NCBI RefSeq assembly: GCF_026930145.1
Contig: NZ_JANHOJ010000002.1
Span: 186,001 to 250,000, forward strand
Source: Bartonella sp. A05
Lineage (GTDB): Bacteria > Pseudomonadota > Alphaproteobacteria > Rhizobiales > Rhizobiaceae
Length of the DNA stretch: 64,000 nucleotides
Direction: 5' to 3'
In this document: in pieces, positions 1-9,507 of the stretch
Position numbering within the stretch: position 1 is the first letter of the stretch
How the letters are laid out: every line of letters starts with the position of its first letter
Made by a program: the position numbers and the translations under genes
Notes under the pieces: model-generated
The model's input: the letters and a program-made list of their open reading frames with translations, nothing else
The model's database searches: none
What the model was told of the DNA's origin: nothing

Positions 1-510
1 ATAAAATGCAACTGCCACCAATGATGAAATCCCTAAAAAAAAGCTAAACATATTAAACTGTAACAAAACACCCAAGCCTATCAAACATTGCACTAATATA
101 AAAATTTTTGCCTGTAATCGACTCACTTGACCTGTTGGCAATGGACGAGAGCGCGTTCGTTCTACTTGAGAATCAATTCTTTGATCCACAAGATCATTCC
201 AAGTACAACCTGCACCCCGCATCGCTACGGAACCTAAAAAGAAAAGAAAGATATACCACATCCAACAAACCACAATTGATGAAAAGGGTCGTTGGAGCTG
301 AGCATAGGGGAAAAAAGCCATTGTCGTTGACCAGAAACAAGGCCACATCAATAATTGCCATCCAACAGGTCTATCCCAACGTGCTAATTGCGCATAAAAC
401 CATAAAGAACAAGGCAGAAAGCTATAGACCCATTGTTTAGCGGATGCATCCATAACCCTTCCCTGCTGCTCACAGGATTGAATATGTGAAATATCATTAC
501 TCTTTTTCAT
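1..510 (-). CDS. ubiA: 4-hydroxybenzoate polyprenyltransferase UbiA, C-terminus cut by window edge
   Basis: Membrane prenyltransferase of ubiquinone synthesis, joining the polyprenyl chain to 4-hydroxybenzoate. The frame is open for 170 codons from ATG at 510 to the window edge, so only the N-terminal half is present. It reads LARWDRPVGWQLLMWPCFWS followed by hydrophobic stretches. The diagnostic Mg/prenyl-diphosphate motif NDLVDQRIDSQVERTRSRP (N-D-x3-D-x3-D) lies near residue 115. An alternative start at 453 (MDASAKQW) would remove 19 residues. It is divergent from purD across about 90 bases. The polyprenyl diphosphate synthase at 8.4 kb probably makes its substrate. Family assignment is firm from the motif; the specific substrate is inferred from the family. 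Confidence 0.9.
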   Translation of the reverse strand, partial: MKKSNDISHIQSCEQQGRVMDASAKQWVYSFLPCSLWFYAQLARWDRPVGWQLLMWPCFWSTTMAFFPYAQLQRPFSSIVVCWMWYIFLFFLGSVAMRGAGCTWNDLVDQRIDSQVERTRSRPLPTGQVSRLQAKIFILVQCLIGLGVLLQFNMFSFFLGISSLVAVAFY

Positions 511-600
511 AAATAATTTTACCTTTAGTCTTGCGATAGAGGTATTTCATTCTTATGACAATAACATTGACCTAATCATATTCTACAATAGGAGCACGCA

Positions 601-1878
601 ATGAACGTTCTTCTTATCGGTTCAGGCGGACGAGAACATGCTTTAGCATGGAAAATAGCAGCATCACCTCTGCTCACAACATTATATTGTGCTCCTGGTA
701 ATCCTGCAACAATGGAATTCGGCAAAAATATTGATTTGAACATCGACAATCATTCCCTTGTCATTAATTTTTGTCAAACACATTCCATTAACCTCGTGAT
801 TATTGGACCAGAAGCACCATTAGTTTCAGGTATAACTGATTCCCTGAATGCCGCTGGTATCTGTGTATTTGGACCGAGTCAAAAAGCGGCTCAGTTAGAA
901 GGTTCTAAAAGCTTCACAAAAGACTTGTGCCGTAAAAATAACATCTCTACAGGGATCTATCAATGCTTTAACAATGCTCAAAAAGCAAAATCCTATATCC
1001 GTCAACAAGGTATTCCTATCGTTGTTAAAGCTGATGGCTTAGCTGCTGGTAAAGGCGTTGTTGTTGCTATGACAATGGAAGAAGCATTTTCTGCCGTTGA
1101 TGCCTGCTTCGAAGGAACTTTCGGGAATGCAGGCCAGACAATTGTTATCGAAGCCTTTTTGGAAGGAGAAGAGGCGAGCTTCTTCTGTCTTTGTGATGGC
1201 AAAACCGCCATTCCCTTTGGGTCAGCACAAGATCACAAACGTGTTGGCGACGGCGATACCGGAGCCAATACTGGTGGCATGGGAGCTTATTCACCGGCCC
1301 CTGTTATGACCGCAGAAATGGTTAACCGTACCCTTAAAGAAATTATCGAACCAGCTCTATACGGTATGGCTGAAATGGGTTCTCCCTTTAAAGGTATTCT
1401 CTTTGCCGGATTGATGATAACCTCAAAAGGGCCAGAACTAATTGAGTTCAATGTACGATTTGGCGATCCAGAATGTCAAGTTTTAATGATGCGTCTACAA
1501 GAGGATATTCTCCCTCTTTTTCTTGCAGCGGCTCAAGGAAATCTTGAAAATAGAGCTCTTCAGTGGTCTGAAAAAACCGCTCTAACAGTTGTTATGGCTG
1601 CGAATGGTTACCCAAATGCGCCTCAAAAAGGCAGTGTTATACGCAATCTTGATAAAGTCTGTACGGCTTTCCCTGATGTTAAAATTTTTCAAGCCGGTAC
1701 AGCCTTACGAAATGGAGAAGTCATTGCCAATGGCGGACGTGTTTTGAATGTAACAGCCATTGGAGACACTGTCGCACACGCACAAAAACGAGCCTATGAA
1801 GCTGTCGATTGCATTGATTGGCCACAAGGTTTTTTCCGTCGCGATATTGGATGGCGTGCCATTACACGCAAAAGCTAG
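601..1878 (+). CDS. purD: Phosphoribosylamine-glycine ligase PurD
   Basis: GAR synthetase of the cytoplasmic purine pathway: couples phosphoribosylamine to glycine with ATP. The 425-residue length is normal. The N-terminal domain opens with [12 protein letters not shown] (about 7-18). The ATP-grasp domain carries [11 protein letters not shown] (142-152), a [20 protein letters not shown] region (211-230) and the metal/ATP motif [11 protein letters not shown] (283-293). ATG follows AGGAG at a good distance. It stands alone as a transcription unit divergent from ubiA and convergent with the FAD oxidase. Other purine genes in the window, guaA and guaB, are about 57 kb away. Confidence 0.97.
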   Translation: MNVLLIGSGGREHALAWKIAASPLLTTLYCAPGNPATMEFGKNIDLNIDNHSLVINFCQTHSINLVIIGPEAPLVSGITDSLNAAGICVFGPSQKAAQLEGSKSFTKDLCRKNNISTGIYQCFNNAQKAKSYIRQQGIPIVVKADGLAAGKGVVVAMTMEEAFSAVDACFEGTFGNAGQTIVIEAFLEGEEASFFCLCDGKTAIPFGSAQDHKRVGDGDTGANTGGMGAYSPAPVMTAEMVNRTLKEIIEPALYGMAEMGSPFKGILFAGLMITSKGPELIEFNVRFGDPECQVLMMRLQEDILPLFLAAAQGNLENRALQWSEKTALTVVMAANGYPNAPQKGSVIRNLDKVCTAFPDVKIFQAGTALRNGEVIANGGRVLNVTAIGDTVAHAQKRAYEAVDCIDWPQGFFRRDIGWRAITRKS

Positions 1879-1941
1879 ATCTCTTGATCCTGCTTTTTAT
1901 AAAGCTGTCAATGATATTATAAAATACTAGAAATTGTGCAC

Positions 1942-1972
1942 TGGTGCCCTTTAAAAAGATAAACTGGCACCA
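1942..1972. terminator. Hairpin between convergent purD and FAD oxidase
   Basis: Seven-base perfect arms TGGTGCC (1942-1948) and GGCACCA (1966-1972) enclose a 17-base loop between two converging genes. A T-rich stretch follows about 14 bases later on the plus strand. It is a plausible but weak two-way terminator. Confidence 0.35.
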
Positions 1973-1995
1973 AATGAGAATTGATTGTTTTTAAA

Positions 1996-3405
1996 TTATA
2001 ATATTTTTCCTGGATTCATAATCCCTAAAGGATCGAATACTTTCTTAATCGCCTGCATAATGTCCAATGCAACAGGTGATTTAAAAGTGCGAAGTTCTTT
2101 CCGTTTGAGCTGCCCAATTCCATGCTCTGCAGAAAAAGTGCCCTGATAGTTCATCACCAAACAGTGAATGCGATGGTTCATTGTCGACCATAATTGCAAA
2201 AACTCTGCAGAATCAGCCCCAATGGGCTGCGTAACATTATAATGAAGATTGCCATCACCCATATGACCAAAACACACCACCCGTGCACCCGGCGCTATAT
2301 CTTCAACAATAAGAGCAGCCTCAGAAATAAAGTCAGGAATGGATGCAACAGGCACTGCAATATCATGCTTAATAGATCCCCCTTCCAACTTCTGAGCAGG
2401 GGACATACTTTCACGCAATTGCCAAAAAAGATCTTGCTGGTTTAACGATTGTGCAATAACCGCATCTTCTATAAGAGAATCCTTTAAAGCTGCCTCTAAA
2501 ATAATGGTTAGAACCGATAACGCCTCATCATTGCTCCGCGATGATGAAATATCAATTAAGACATACCAGTCATGTGTATGAGCTAAAGGAGATCTCATTT
2601 GCTTCCTATAATTTAAGGCCATTTGTAAACTGAGCTCTCCCATAAGCTCAAAACCAGTCAACATTGCTCCTCCATGACATTGAGCAAGAAATAAAAATGC
2701 AAGAGCCTTCGCTGGACTACGTAATCCCACAAAAGCAACAGCTTTTCCTTTTTGTTTTGGAAAAAGCTTTAAAACTGCTGCCGTAATAACTCCCAAAGTA
2801 CCTTCTGCACCGATGAAAAGATCTTTCAAATCATAGCCACTATTGTCTTTCTTAACAAACCGCAAATCATCCAAAATACGGCCATCAGGCAAAACAACTT
2901 CCAAACCAAGACAAAGATCTCGCATATTACCATAAGCCAAAACAGCTGTTCCTCCAGCATTAGATGAAAGGTTTCCCCCTATCTGACAGGATCCTTCTGA
3001 GCCCAAAGAAAGAGGGAAAAAACGGTTCCATTCATCTGCTTTTTGCTGCAAAGTACGTAAAATAACACCTGCCTCTACCACAGCAAAATTACCCTCTCGA
3101 TTAACAGATCGAATCCTGTTCAAACGCTCCATAGACAAAACAACACTACGTCCACTATCATCTGGCTGCTGAGCACCGACAAGACCAGTATTTCCCCCCT
3201 GAGGAACAATAGGAGTACGCGTCTGACTGGCCAAATGCATGATCGATGACACCTCTGCCGTGGAAGATGGCCGTAAAAGCAATGGTGTTTTCCCATGAAA
3301 AAGTTTACGGTCTTCAAACAAATAAGGTGCAATAAGTTCCTGATCTGTTAATGCATGCGCAGAACCAACAATTTCTCTAAAACGCTCAATTAAATCCTGC
3401 TTCAT
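1996..3405 (-). CDS. FAD-linked oxidase, GlcD/D-2-hydroxyacid dehydrogenase family
   Basis: Flavoprotein of the FAD_binding_4 plus FAD-oxidase_C family, which oxidises D-lactate, glycolate or D-2-hydroxyglutarate and passes electrons to cytochrome c, ETF or quinone. The N-terminal flavin domain has PQGGNTGLVGAQQ (about 68-80) and SSNAGGTAVLAYGNMRD. The C-terminal domain has the metal/substrate motif CFGHMGDGNLHYN and SAEHGIGQLKRKEL. There is no signal peptide or membrane segment. I chose ATG at 3405 because GGGGAG lies 5 bases upstream; a GTG at 3411 would overlap the upstream gene by 4 bases. It follows the Sua5-type gene and rnhB as the last cistron of a tight minus-strand set. The substrate cannot be read from sequence. 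Confidence 0.85.
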   Translation of the reverse strand: MKQDLIERFREIVGSAHALTDQELIAPYLFEDRKLFHGKTPLLLRPSSTAEVSSIMHLASQTRTPIVPQGGNTGLVGAQQPDDSGRSVVLSMERLNRIRSVNREGNFAVVEAGVILRTLQQKADEWNRFFPLSLGSEGSCQIGGNLSSNAGGTAVLAYGNMRDLCLGLEVVLPDGRILDDLRFVKKDNSGYDLKDLFIGAEGTLGVITAAVLKLFPKQKGKAVAFVGLRSPAKALAFLFLAQCHGGAMLTGFELMGELSLQMALNYRKQMRSPLAHTHDWYVLIDISSSRSNDEALSVLTIILEAALKDSLIEDAVIAQSLNQQDLFWQLRESMSPAQKLEGGSIKHDIAVPVASIPDFISEAALIVEDIAPGARVVCFGHMGDGNLHYNVTQPIGADSAEFLQLWSTMNHRIHCLVMNYQGTFSAEHGIGQLKRKELRTFKSPVALDIMQAIKKVFDPLGIMNPGKIL

Positions 3406-3407
3406 TC

Positions 3408-4370
3408 TCACTCCCCTTTCGGCGCTGCAGCACGGATTAAACGGTCATTAATCGCTTCACCTAATCCGTAAGATGGAATAGGTTCCACTGCAATACACCT
3501 TACCTCAAGTGAATCTAATTGCTTCATATATTGAAACAAATGGTATGCAGCTTCTTTTAACTGGCCACTTTCACTGAGATTTAAAACAGAAACAGCATTT
3601 TCAACACCTATAATGCGCTTTGGACCAAACGCCAAAAGCGCTTCACCACTTGTGACCTTTTGTGCATTCAAACGCATCAAAGCATTGGGCGCATAATGCG
3701 ACTTTAACATACCTGGTGCCTCAATTGCGGCCTGCTGATTGAGCCGCTTTAAAGATTGTCCTGCAACTTTTTCTATTTCTTCAGCAGCTATCCCTCCCGG
3801 ACGCAAGAGATAAATACTATCATCACAAACCTTAATAATTGTTGATTCAAGCCCTATTTTGGAAAATCCACCATCAATAATCAAAGGCACTGATGCCCCT
3901 AAAGATGCAAATACAGATGCAGCTGAAGTAGGACTAAGGCGCCCTGATTGATTTGCGCTAGGCGCAGCCAAAGGTCGGCCGAAATGTTGAACAACTTCTG
4001 CAAAACCGCCCTTTGGAAAACGAACAGCCAATGTATCAAGACCAGCCGTGGTTAAAGGATGAATGTCATGATGCGCTTTTAAAGGCAAAACAAAGGTTAA
4101 AGGACCTGGCCAAAATGCTTCCATGAACCGACGTGAAAGCAAGTCAATCTCTACATAGCGTTCTGCCATAGCAATACCACTCACATGAGCAATAAGAGGG
4201 TTAAAGCGCGGTCGTCCCTTTGTCGCAAAAATAGAAGCCACTGCCTTTCCATTGGTTGCATCACCTGCCAACCCGTAAACAGTCTCTGTCGGTAAAGCCA
4301 CTAATTGACCTTGCTTAAGAATCGTAACTGCTTCTTGTATTGAAGTCCTATTAAGAGGAAGAATCGTCAT
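3408..4370 (-). CDS. L-threonylcarbamoyladenylate synthase, Sua5 type
   Basis: Makes threonylcarbamoyl-AMP from threonine, bicarbonate and ATP, the first step of the t6A37 modification of ANN-decoding tRNAs. Residues 1-200 are the YrdC fold, with [13 protein letters not shown] (about 26-38), KGRPRFNPL and [12 protein letters not shown]. The C-terminal 100 residues, after a linker containing [11 protein letters not shown], form the extra Sua5 domain, so this is the long Sua5 form (320 residues) rather than short TsaC. Its ATG overlaps the rnhB stop as ATGA, implying translational coupling, and its own stop overlaps or abuts the oxidase start. Confidence 0.93.
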   Translation of the reverse strand: MTILPLNRTSIQEAVTILKQGQLVALPTETVYGLAGDATNGKAVASIFATKGRPRFNPLIAHVSGIAMAERYVEIDLLSRRFMEAFWPGPLTFVLPLKAHHDIHPLTTAGLDTLAVRFPKGGFAEVVQHFGRPLAAPSANQSGRLSPTSAASVFASLGASVPLIIDGGFSKIGLESTIIKVCDDSIYLLRPGGIAAEEIEKVAGQSLKRLNQQAAIEAPGMLKSHYAPNALMRLNAQKVTSGEALLAFGPKRIIGVENAVSVLNLSESGQLKEAAYHLFQYMKQLDSLEVRCIAVEPIPSYGLGEAINDRLIRAAAPKGE

Positions 4371-5038
4371 GAAATATCATCTTTATAGTGCTCTTTGATC
4401 GGTGCAAAACTATACCGGTGTAATCCTGCAATCGGTCCATATTCACCAATAGCCACACGATGTGCTACCGTTGCATAACCGACATGCCTCTCAAAACCAT
4501 AGCCTTTATAAAGCTGTCCAACATGTTGCATCATTCGATCACGCGTCACTTTAGCAACAATAGATGCTGCAGCAATTGAAACCGAACGCTGATCACCCTT
4601 AATCAAAGCCATTGCTGGACACGGTAAGCGAGAAGGAATATCACGTCCATCAATCAATGCATAATGTGCTGGCACTGCAAGCCCTGTAATACAACGTTGC
4701 ATTGCCTCTAAGGTTGCTTTTCTAATGTTAGACTTATCAATTGCGCGAGCGCAAAGACTAGCAATCGAAATCGTCAATGCACTTTGCATAATTTCATCAT
4801 AAAGTCTATTGCGCTGTCGAGCAGAAATTTTCTTGGAATCATTCACTCCTTCAGGAATATGATTTTGATCCAAAATAACTGCTGCTGCTACCACGGGTCC
4901 AGCGAGAGGTCCACGCCCAACCTCATCAACACCCGCTATGTAAAAGAAACCCTGTTTCTGCAAATCCAATTCGCATAAAAAATCGGGCTGTTTGGGTACA
5001 TTAAACATAGCTGTTGAATTACACATAAGACGAGACAT
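4367..5038 (-). CDS. rnhB: Ribonuclease HII
   Basis: Cleaves the RNA strand of RNA-DNA hybrids and removes misincorporated ribonucleotides. The catalytic signature [13 protein letters not shown] (about 38-50) supplies the first Asp-Glu pair, [10 protein letters not shown] the third acidic residue, and [11 protein letters not shown] the fourth Asp. At 223 residues it has roughly 30 residues before the catalytic core. The first ATG (5038) lacks a convincing Shine-Dalgarno, and MFNVPKQ at 5008 is an alternative start. It is first in a coupled three-gene minus-strand set (4-base overlap with the Sua5 gene). The 188 bases upstream separate it from ispE. Confidence 0.95.
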   Translation of the reverse strand: MSRLMCNSTAMFNVPKQPDFLCELDLQKQGFFYIAGVDEVGRGPLAGPVVAAAVILDQNHIPEGVNDSKKISARQRNRLYDEIMQSALTISIASLCARAIDKSNIRKATLEAMQRCITGLAVPAHYALIDGRDIPSRLPCPAMALIKGDQRSVSIAAASIVAKVTRDRMMQHVGQLYKGYGFERHVGYATVAHRVAIGEYGPIAGLHRYSFAPIKEHYKDDIS

Positions 5039-5226
5039 ACATTCATTTTCGCATCACAACTCATTTTCTGCAAGTCCTACAAAAAATAGATTGCTCCAAT
5101 ATCTCGATTAACTCTACTATAAACAGAGAAACAAAAATACGCATTATGAATTAATTATTTGACAGCTATCCAATTTCCTTTCTCAATATTATTATTCAAT
5201 GCATTATTAGCTATAAACAGCAACCC

Positions 5227-6162
5227 TTATGTTTCTTGTCTAAATGTTCCTACGGTCACGATAGATTTAACAAACCAATTTGGATGCAGCGATTTAATGA
5301 GAAAAGCCGCTTTCTGCGCCGCTTTTTGATCTTTAAAAATACCAAAGCAAGTTGCACCTGAACCAGACATACGAGAAAAAAGAGCTCCACTCTTATCTAA
5401 TTCATGTAAAACTTCAGCCATTTTAGGTGCAATTTTTAACGCAGGAGCAAAAAGATCGTTGCGGGTTTCTTGTAAAACTTCAACCAATGAATAAACCGAC
5501 TTTAAAGCAGCTGGATCAATGTTCAAAGGAGGATGATCATGCTTCTCCAAATTCTCAAAAACAGTCTGTGTTGCAATGTGTTGACCATGGTTAACCAATA
5601 CCATTGCAAGAGAACAAGCCTTTTCTAGTCGTGTGATATCACCGCCAATCCCTTTTACAAAAAGCGGCTTCTTATATTCCAAAGCAAAAAGACACATCGG
5701 TACATCAGCACCAAGAACTAAGCTCATTTCTGCTAGTTTTTCACAAGAACAATCAAGGTTCCATTGCTGACGCAGTATATTTAGAACACCCGCAGCATCA
5801 CCCGATCCACCACCAATACCAGAAGCGACAGGCAATGTCTTAATAAGTCGAAAAAAGGCGGGTTGAGCACTCTCAGGAAATGCATTGCACATGAAGTCAC
5901 GCGCATGAATAACCAAATTATCCGAATCTAATTCATCGGCAAAAGGGCCTGTTACAATAAAGCGATCCCTTTCAAAAGACGTATAACTTAAATAATCACC
6001 ACTGAGACTAAAATAAACCAAACTTTCTAGAAAATGATAACCATCAGCACGCTGCCCTACAACATGCAACGCTAAGTTCAGCTTAATGGGTGTTAATATA
6101 TAAGAACACCCATTAAGCATATAAGAATACCTTTTAAGCGCAGTTTGCACATCCAATATCAT
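5227..6162 (-). CDS. ispE: 4-diphosphocytidyl-2-C-methyl-D-erythritol kinase IspE
   Basis: GHMP kinase of the MEP isoprenoid pathway; phosphorylates CDP-methylerythritol in the cytoplasm. The core has an ATP-binding [12 protein letters not shown] loop (about 114-125), the motif [12 protein letters not shown] near the C-terminus, and a substrate-binding N-terminus reading [20 protein letters not shown]. The usual family form of that last motif is APAKINL, so the segment is slightly divergent but the Lys is kept. At 311 residues it is a little long because of about 20 extra N-terminal residues. That start is supported by a 4-base ATGA overlap with the upstream small gene. Its products feed the polyprenyl synthase at 8.4 kb. 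Confidence 0.93.
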   Translation of the reverse strand: MILDVQTALKRYSYMLNGCSYILTPIKLNLALHVVGQRADGYHFLESLVYFSLSGDYLSYTSFERDRFIVTGPFADELDSDNLVIHARDFMCNAFPESAQPAFFRLIKTLPVASGIGGGSGDAAGVLNILRQQWNLDCSCEKLAEMSLVLGADVPMCLFALEYKKPLFVKGIGGDITRLEKACSLAMVLVNHGQHIATQTVFENLEKHDHPPLNIDPAALKSVYSLVEVLQETRNDLFAPALKIAPKMAEVLHELDKSGALFSRMSGSGATCFGIFKDQKAAQKAAFLIKSLHPNWFVKSIVTVGTFRQET

Positions 6163-6338
6163 TTAACGTAATATTCACCCGTGTGAGGATCTTGCACCAG
6201 TGTTCCTTGTATGCTTGTGTGTGGTTTAACTTCTGCATTACAAACATGCCGCAACTTCCGCTGTAATCGAAGTTTTAATAAACGATGAATACAAAACATT
6301 ACAGCACAAATCAAACCAAATACAATAAGTCGCATCAT
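6159..6338 (-). CDS. Small membrane-anchored protein (59 residues), coupled to ispE
   Basis: Not recognised by name. The frame encodes a hydrophobic N-terminus ([15 protein letters not shown]), a basic stretch ([13 protein letters not shown]) and a short tail ending [13 protein letters not shown]. This suggests one membrane segment with a cytoplasmic basic region and a conserved-looking C-terminus. TGA at 6159-6161 overlaps the ispE ATG as ATGA, the same coupling seen elsewhere in this region. A second ATG directly follows the first (6335). No clear Shine-Dalgarno is visible. The gene is short, but protein-like composition and the coupling argue that it is real. It lies between the S49 peptidase gene and ispE on the same strand. 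Confidence 0.65.
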   Translation of the reverse strand: MMRLIVFGLICAVMFCIHRLLKLRLQRKLRHVCNAEVKPHTSIQGTLVQDPHTGEYYVK

Positions 6339-6418
6339 TTTTAGTTTTTGTTTCTTCTGACAATAATTCTAAGAAAAATAATAAACCACATTAAGCATAT
6401 ATCAAAATACTCCTCTAA

Positions 6419-7270
6419 TCACAAACCATATCGTTGCCAAAGCGCCCGCTCTTCTGCTGCCATTAACGCACCATCAACCGCTGTATAAACCATATTAGCA
6501 GAAATCCCCGAAGGCATCTTAAGTCCCAAAAGATTTTTGGAATGAGAAATTAACCGAAGTTTTGTATCAGGGCCAAACCGTTTTTTAACGACAGAACGTA
6601 CATCACCTAATCCATCAATCAAGCCAAGTTCAATGCTTTTCATTCCACTCCAAAACATTCCCGTAAAAATATCTGGATCATCCGATAACCTCTCTGCACG
6701 CCGTTCTTTAACCAAATCGATAAAAGTTTGGTGCACTTCAAGTTGCAGAGATTTCAAATGGTCAATATCTGTTTTCTTTTCTGGTTGAAATGGGTCCAAC
6801 GCAACTTTGTTTTTTCCTGCAGTATAAACACGACGTTCCACACCAATTTTTTTCAACAGTTCCGGAAAACCAAAAGAAGCCGAAACAACCCCTATAGATC
6901 CAATAATAGAGGAAGGATCAGCAAAAATTTCATCTCCAGCACAAGCGATCATATAACCACCTGAAGCTGCCACATCCTCAGCAAACATGAGCACTTGTTT
7001 ATTATGTTCATCTGCCAAATCGCGGATACGTTGAAAGATAAGATGTGATTGCACAGGCGAACCACCTGGAGAATTGATAACCACAGCAACAGCTGGAGCT
7101 TCCTTATAAGCAAAAGCTTTGTCTAAAAGATTTGCATATCTGCTTAATGAAAGCGTACGCGCCATCAATGAAGTTGAATCTATAATAGCCCCATGAAGGC
7201 GTACGACAGGGATTTCTAGCGTACTAGAACGAAAACGACGTGGAACAATATTTTTAATACAGTCAATCAA
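6419..7270 (-). CDS. S49 family serine peptidase (SohB/SppA-like)
   Basis: Member of the signal-peptide peptidase A/SohB family, Ser-Lys proteases that degrade leftover signal peptides or membrane proteins. The core runs from VVINSPGGSPVQSHL (about 62-76) through AASGGYMIACAGDEIFADPSSIIGS, where the Ser of ASGG is the nucleophile, to RVYTAGKNKVALDPFQPE, which supplies the catalytic Lys. At 283 residues it is the short single-domain form. No strong transmembrane helix is seen at the N-terminus, unlike E. coli SppA. The start is a TTG at 7270 placed 8 bases after GGGAG; no ATG lies nearby. It is upstream of the small gene and ispE on the same strand. Confidence 0.88.
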   Translation of the reverse strand: MIDCIKNIVPRRFRSSTLEIPVVRLHGAIIDSTSLMARTLSLSRYANLLDKAFAYKEAPAVAVVINSPGGSPVQSHLIFQRIRDLADEHNKQVLMFAEDVAASGGYMIACAGDEIFADPSSIIGSIGVVSASFGFPELLKKIGVERRVYTAGKNKVALDPFQPEKKTDIDHLKSLQLEVHQTFIDLVKERRAERLSDDPDIFTGMFWSGMKSIELGLIDGLGDVRSVVKKRFGPDTKLRLISHSKNLLGLKMPSGISANMVYTAVDGALMAAEERALWQRYGL

Positions 7271-7355
7271 ATCAAAATCTCCCTATAAAAATTAACAAAA
7301 TAAATCAAAAGCTCAGTATGAATTTTTAAAATACAGTATACTATATTTTAAAATA

Positions 7356-8165
7356 TTATGTGAAAATTTCCCAAAAACTTATACGTCCATTATTAATTGC
7401 ATCAACCCGTGGTGAAAAAGTATGATCGTCACCTTCATGCATAACCAATGCTGGCAATACAGACAAAGCCGCTCGGCTTCCCCGTTTTGCATAAATTAAA
7501 ATCCGAATCGCCGCCATTTTGACGCGAGAGTGAATAGGAATTACGCATACACTACCAAAGCGTCCCTCCAAAGCATGCAGTATATCAGTAAGAGATTGTG
7601 GACGTGCAATTAATCCTAAATATCCACCAGGCTTCACAATTGCCGCTGCACTTCGCAACCAATCATCGAACATAGTCTCAGACATAACATGTGCCTCATA
7701 CTTTTGTTCATCAGGCGTTTTACGATCTTCTGGACTGTTAAAAGGTGGATTCATAATCGCAAAATCAAAAGCATTATCCATTAAACCTACCTCTGAGCGT
7801 GCTTTGCCTTTTAAGGTAATATCTGCTTCTAACAAGCAAACTCGATCAGCCAATTTCTCATTCTGCTTTAGCATAAGCGTTTTTTTCGCATAGTATACCA
7901 TAAAAGATGACCGTTCGACCAATGTAATATGCGCCTCAAAACAACGCGATGCAACTGCTAATCCAGCTGCACCTGCACCTGCACCTAAGTCAACAAGCCT
8001 TCCTTTAAAGTTATCAGGAACCAAACCAGCTAATAACATAGCATCCATGCCAGAACGATGGCCACGTAAACGTGGTTGAACAACATAAAAATTACCACGA
8101 TGAAATCCATCTATTGTTTCGTCATTATAATGCATTATTTCACCCACCCGCAAACCTAATATCAC
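7356..8165 (-). CDS. SAM-dependent methyltransferase, TrmN6 (tRNA1Val m6A37)-like
   Basis: Rossmann-fold N6-adenine methyltransferase. Visible motifs are DLGAGAGAAGLAVASR (SAM motif I, about 57-72), an acidic loop in ITLVERSS and the catalytic MNPPFNSPEDRKTPDE (NPPF, about 137-152). The family relative in E. coli methylates A37 of tRNA-Val; RlmN-type or RsmC-type substrates cannot be excluded. The GTG start at 8165 gives 269 residues. An ATG at 8135 (MHYNDETIDGF), with GGGTGA upstream, is an equally reasonable start. It is divergent from the polyprenyl synthase gene across about 195 bases that must hold both promoters. Confidence 0.83.
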   Translation of the reverse strand: MILGLRVGEIMHYNDETIDGFHRGNFYVVQPRLRGHRSGMDAMLLAGLVPDNFKGRLVDLGAGAGAAGLAVASRCFEAHITLVERSSFMVYYAKKTLMLKQNEKLADRVCLLEADITLKGKARSEVGLMDNAFDFAIMNPPFNSPEDRKTPDEQKYEAHVMSETMFDDWLRSAAAIVKPGGYLGLIARPQSLTDILHALEGRFGSVCVIPIHSRVKMAAIRILIYAKRGSRAALSVLPALVMHEGDDHTFSPRVDAINNGRISFWEIFT

Positions 8166-8360
8166 CGCTCATAACCACATTTCTGCTAATCGTTCATCAA
8201 AACCCGTTTTAAATTTTAATCTCTCTTTACAAAAAACTATACCACCCAAATGAAAAAACATTCTTTGTAAATACCCTAAAGTTACACTTTAATGAGCAGG
8301 ATAAAAACTTGTGTCAAAACAAAACTCCCTTTATGTTATAAGTACAAATAGGATTTCTAT

Positions 8361-9410
8361 ATGTCCATTTTCAATATTCCGGGAGTAAACACATTGAATG
8401 CCATCTCAAAACTCAATGATGCAAGAAACAAGCAGATGTCCCTTCAACCTCTGCTTAATCTCACAAAAGATGATATGGAGCTGACAAACCAATTGATCAT
8501 TTCCATGGCGAAATCACATGTCGAAATGATCCCTGAAATAACCAATCATCTTGTTTCATCGGGTGGAAAGCGATTACGTCCAATGATCACATTGGCATCT
8601 GCTCATATGTTTGACTACCGAGGTGATGGACATATCAAACTAGCAACAGCAGTTGAATTTATGCATACAGCAACATTATTACACGATGATGTTGTTGATG
8701 AAAGTGATTTACGGCGTGGAAAATCCACAGTACGCATGATTTGGGGAAATCAAGCAAGTATACTTGTCGGAGACTTTTTATTAGGACAAGCCTTTAAAAT
8801 GATGGTCGATGTTAACTCTATGGAAGCACTCTCAGTCTTGGCAAATGCAGCAGCAATTATCGCTGAAGGAGAAGTCATGCAACTTGCCGCTGCAAAAAAT
8901 ATAGAAACCAATGTTTCAGACTATATCAAAATTATCAATGCAAAAACAGCTGCACTTTTCTCAGCTGCTGCCGAATCCGGCCCAATCATTGCTGGTCATG
9001 GACATGAAGAACGTTCTGCCTTACGAAAATATGGTACATCATTAGGACTAACTTTCCAATTAATTGATGATGCTCTTGATTACAGTGGAAATGCCAAGGA
9101 CTTAGGAAAAAATATAGGCGATGATTTCAGAGAAGGCAAAATTACTATGCCTGTTATCCTTTCATATACACGTGGCAATCCGGAAGAAAAAGCATTTTGG
9201 AAGCAGGCTCTTGAAAACGGCCATAATAGTAATGAAGCTTTAATGCATGCTCAATACTTAATGGAAAAGTATGACAGCCTAACCGATACTATAGAACAAG
9301 CACGTATTTATGGAAAACACGCAATAGATGCTCTTTCTTCAATGAAAGACACTCCTGCCAAAAATGCACTCATTGAAACTATTGACTTTTGTATCGAACG
9401 CATAAACTGA
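8361..9410 (+). CDS. ispB: Polyprenyl (octa/decaprenyl) diphosphate synthase
   Basis: Trans-prenyl elongase that builds the ubiquinone side chain from FPP and IPP. The first aspartate-rich motif is LLHDDVVDESDLRRG (about 110-124) and the second LIDDALDYSG (about 233-242), with GGKRLRPM near 68-75 binding IPP. At 349 residues it has a roughly 25-residue N-terminal extension compared with E. coli IspB. ATG at 8361 follows AGGA by 7 bases. Chain length (C40 or C50) cannot be told from sequence; ubiquinone-10 would be usual for the group. It links functionally with ispE, ubiA and ubiG in this window. Confidence 0.93.
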   Translation: MSIFNIPGVNTLNAISKLNDARNKQMSLQPLLNLTKDDMELTNQLIISMAKSHVEMIPEITNHLVSSGGKRLRPMITLASAHMFDYRGDGHIKLATAVEFMHTATLLHDDVVDESDLRRGKSTVRMIWGNQASILVGDFLLGQAFKMMVDVNSMEALSVLANAAAIIAEGEVMQLAAAKNIETNVSDYIKIINAKTAALFSAAAESGPIIAGHGHEERSALRKYGTSLGLTFQLIDDALDYSGNAKDLGKNIGDDFREGKITMPVILSYTRGNPEEKAFWKQALENGHNSNEALMHAQYLMEKYDSLTDTIEQARIYGKHAIDALSSMKDTPAKNALIETIDFCIERIN

Positions 9411-9507
9411 TTATTTAGTAAGAATCATAACATATCTAAAAAAAAACAGATATAGTTTATAAATTGAATTGTAGAGTTTATTGGTTATCTTAATGAGGAT
9501 TAACTCT

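Noticed and set aside
108-440. 110-codon plus-strand open frame
   Set aside because: It lies antisense to a frame that clearly encodes UbiA with its N-D-x3-D motif.
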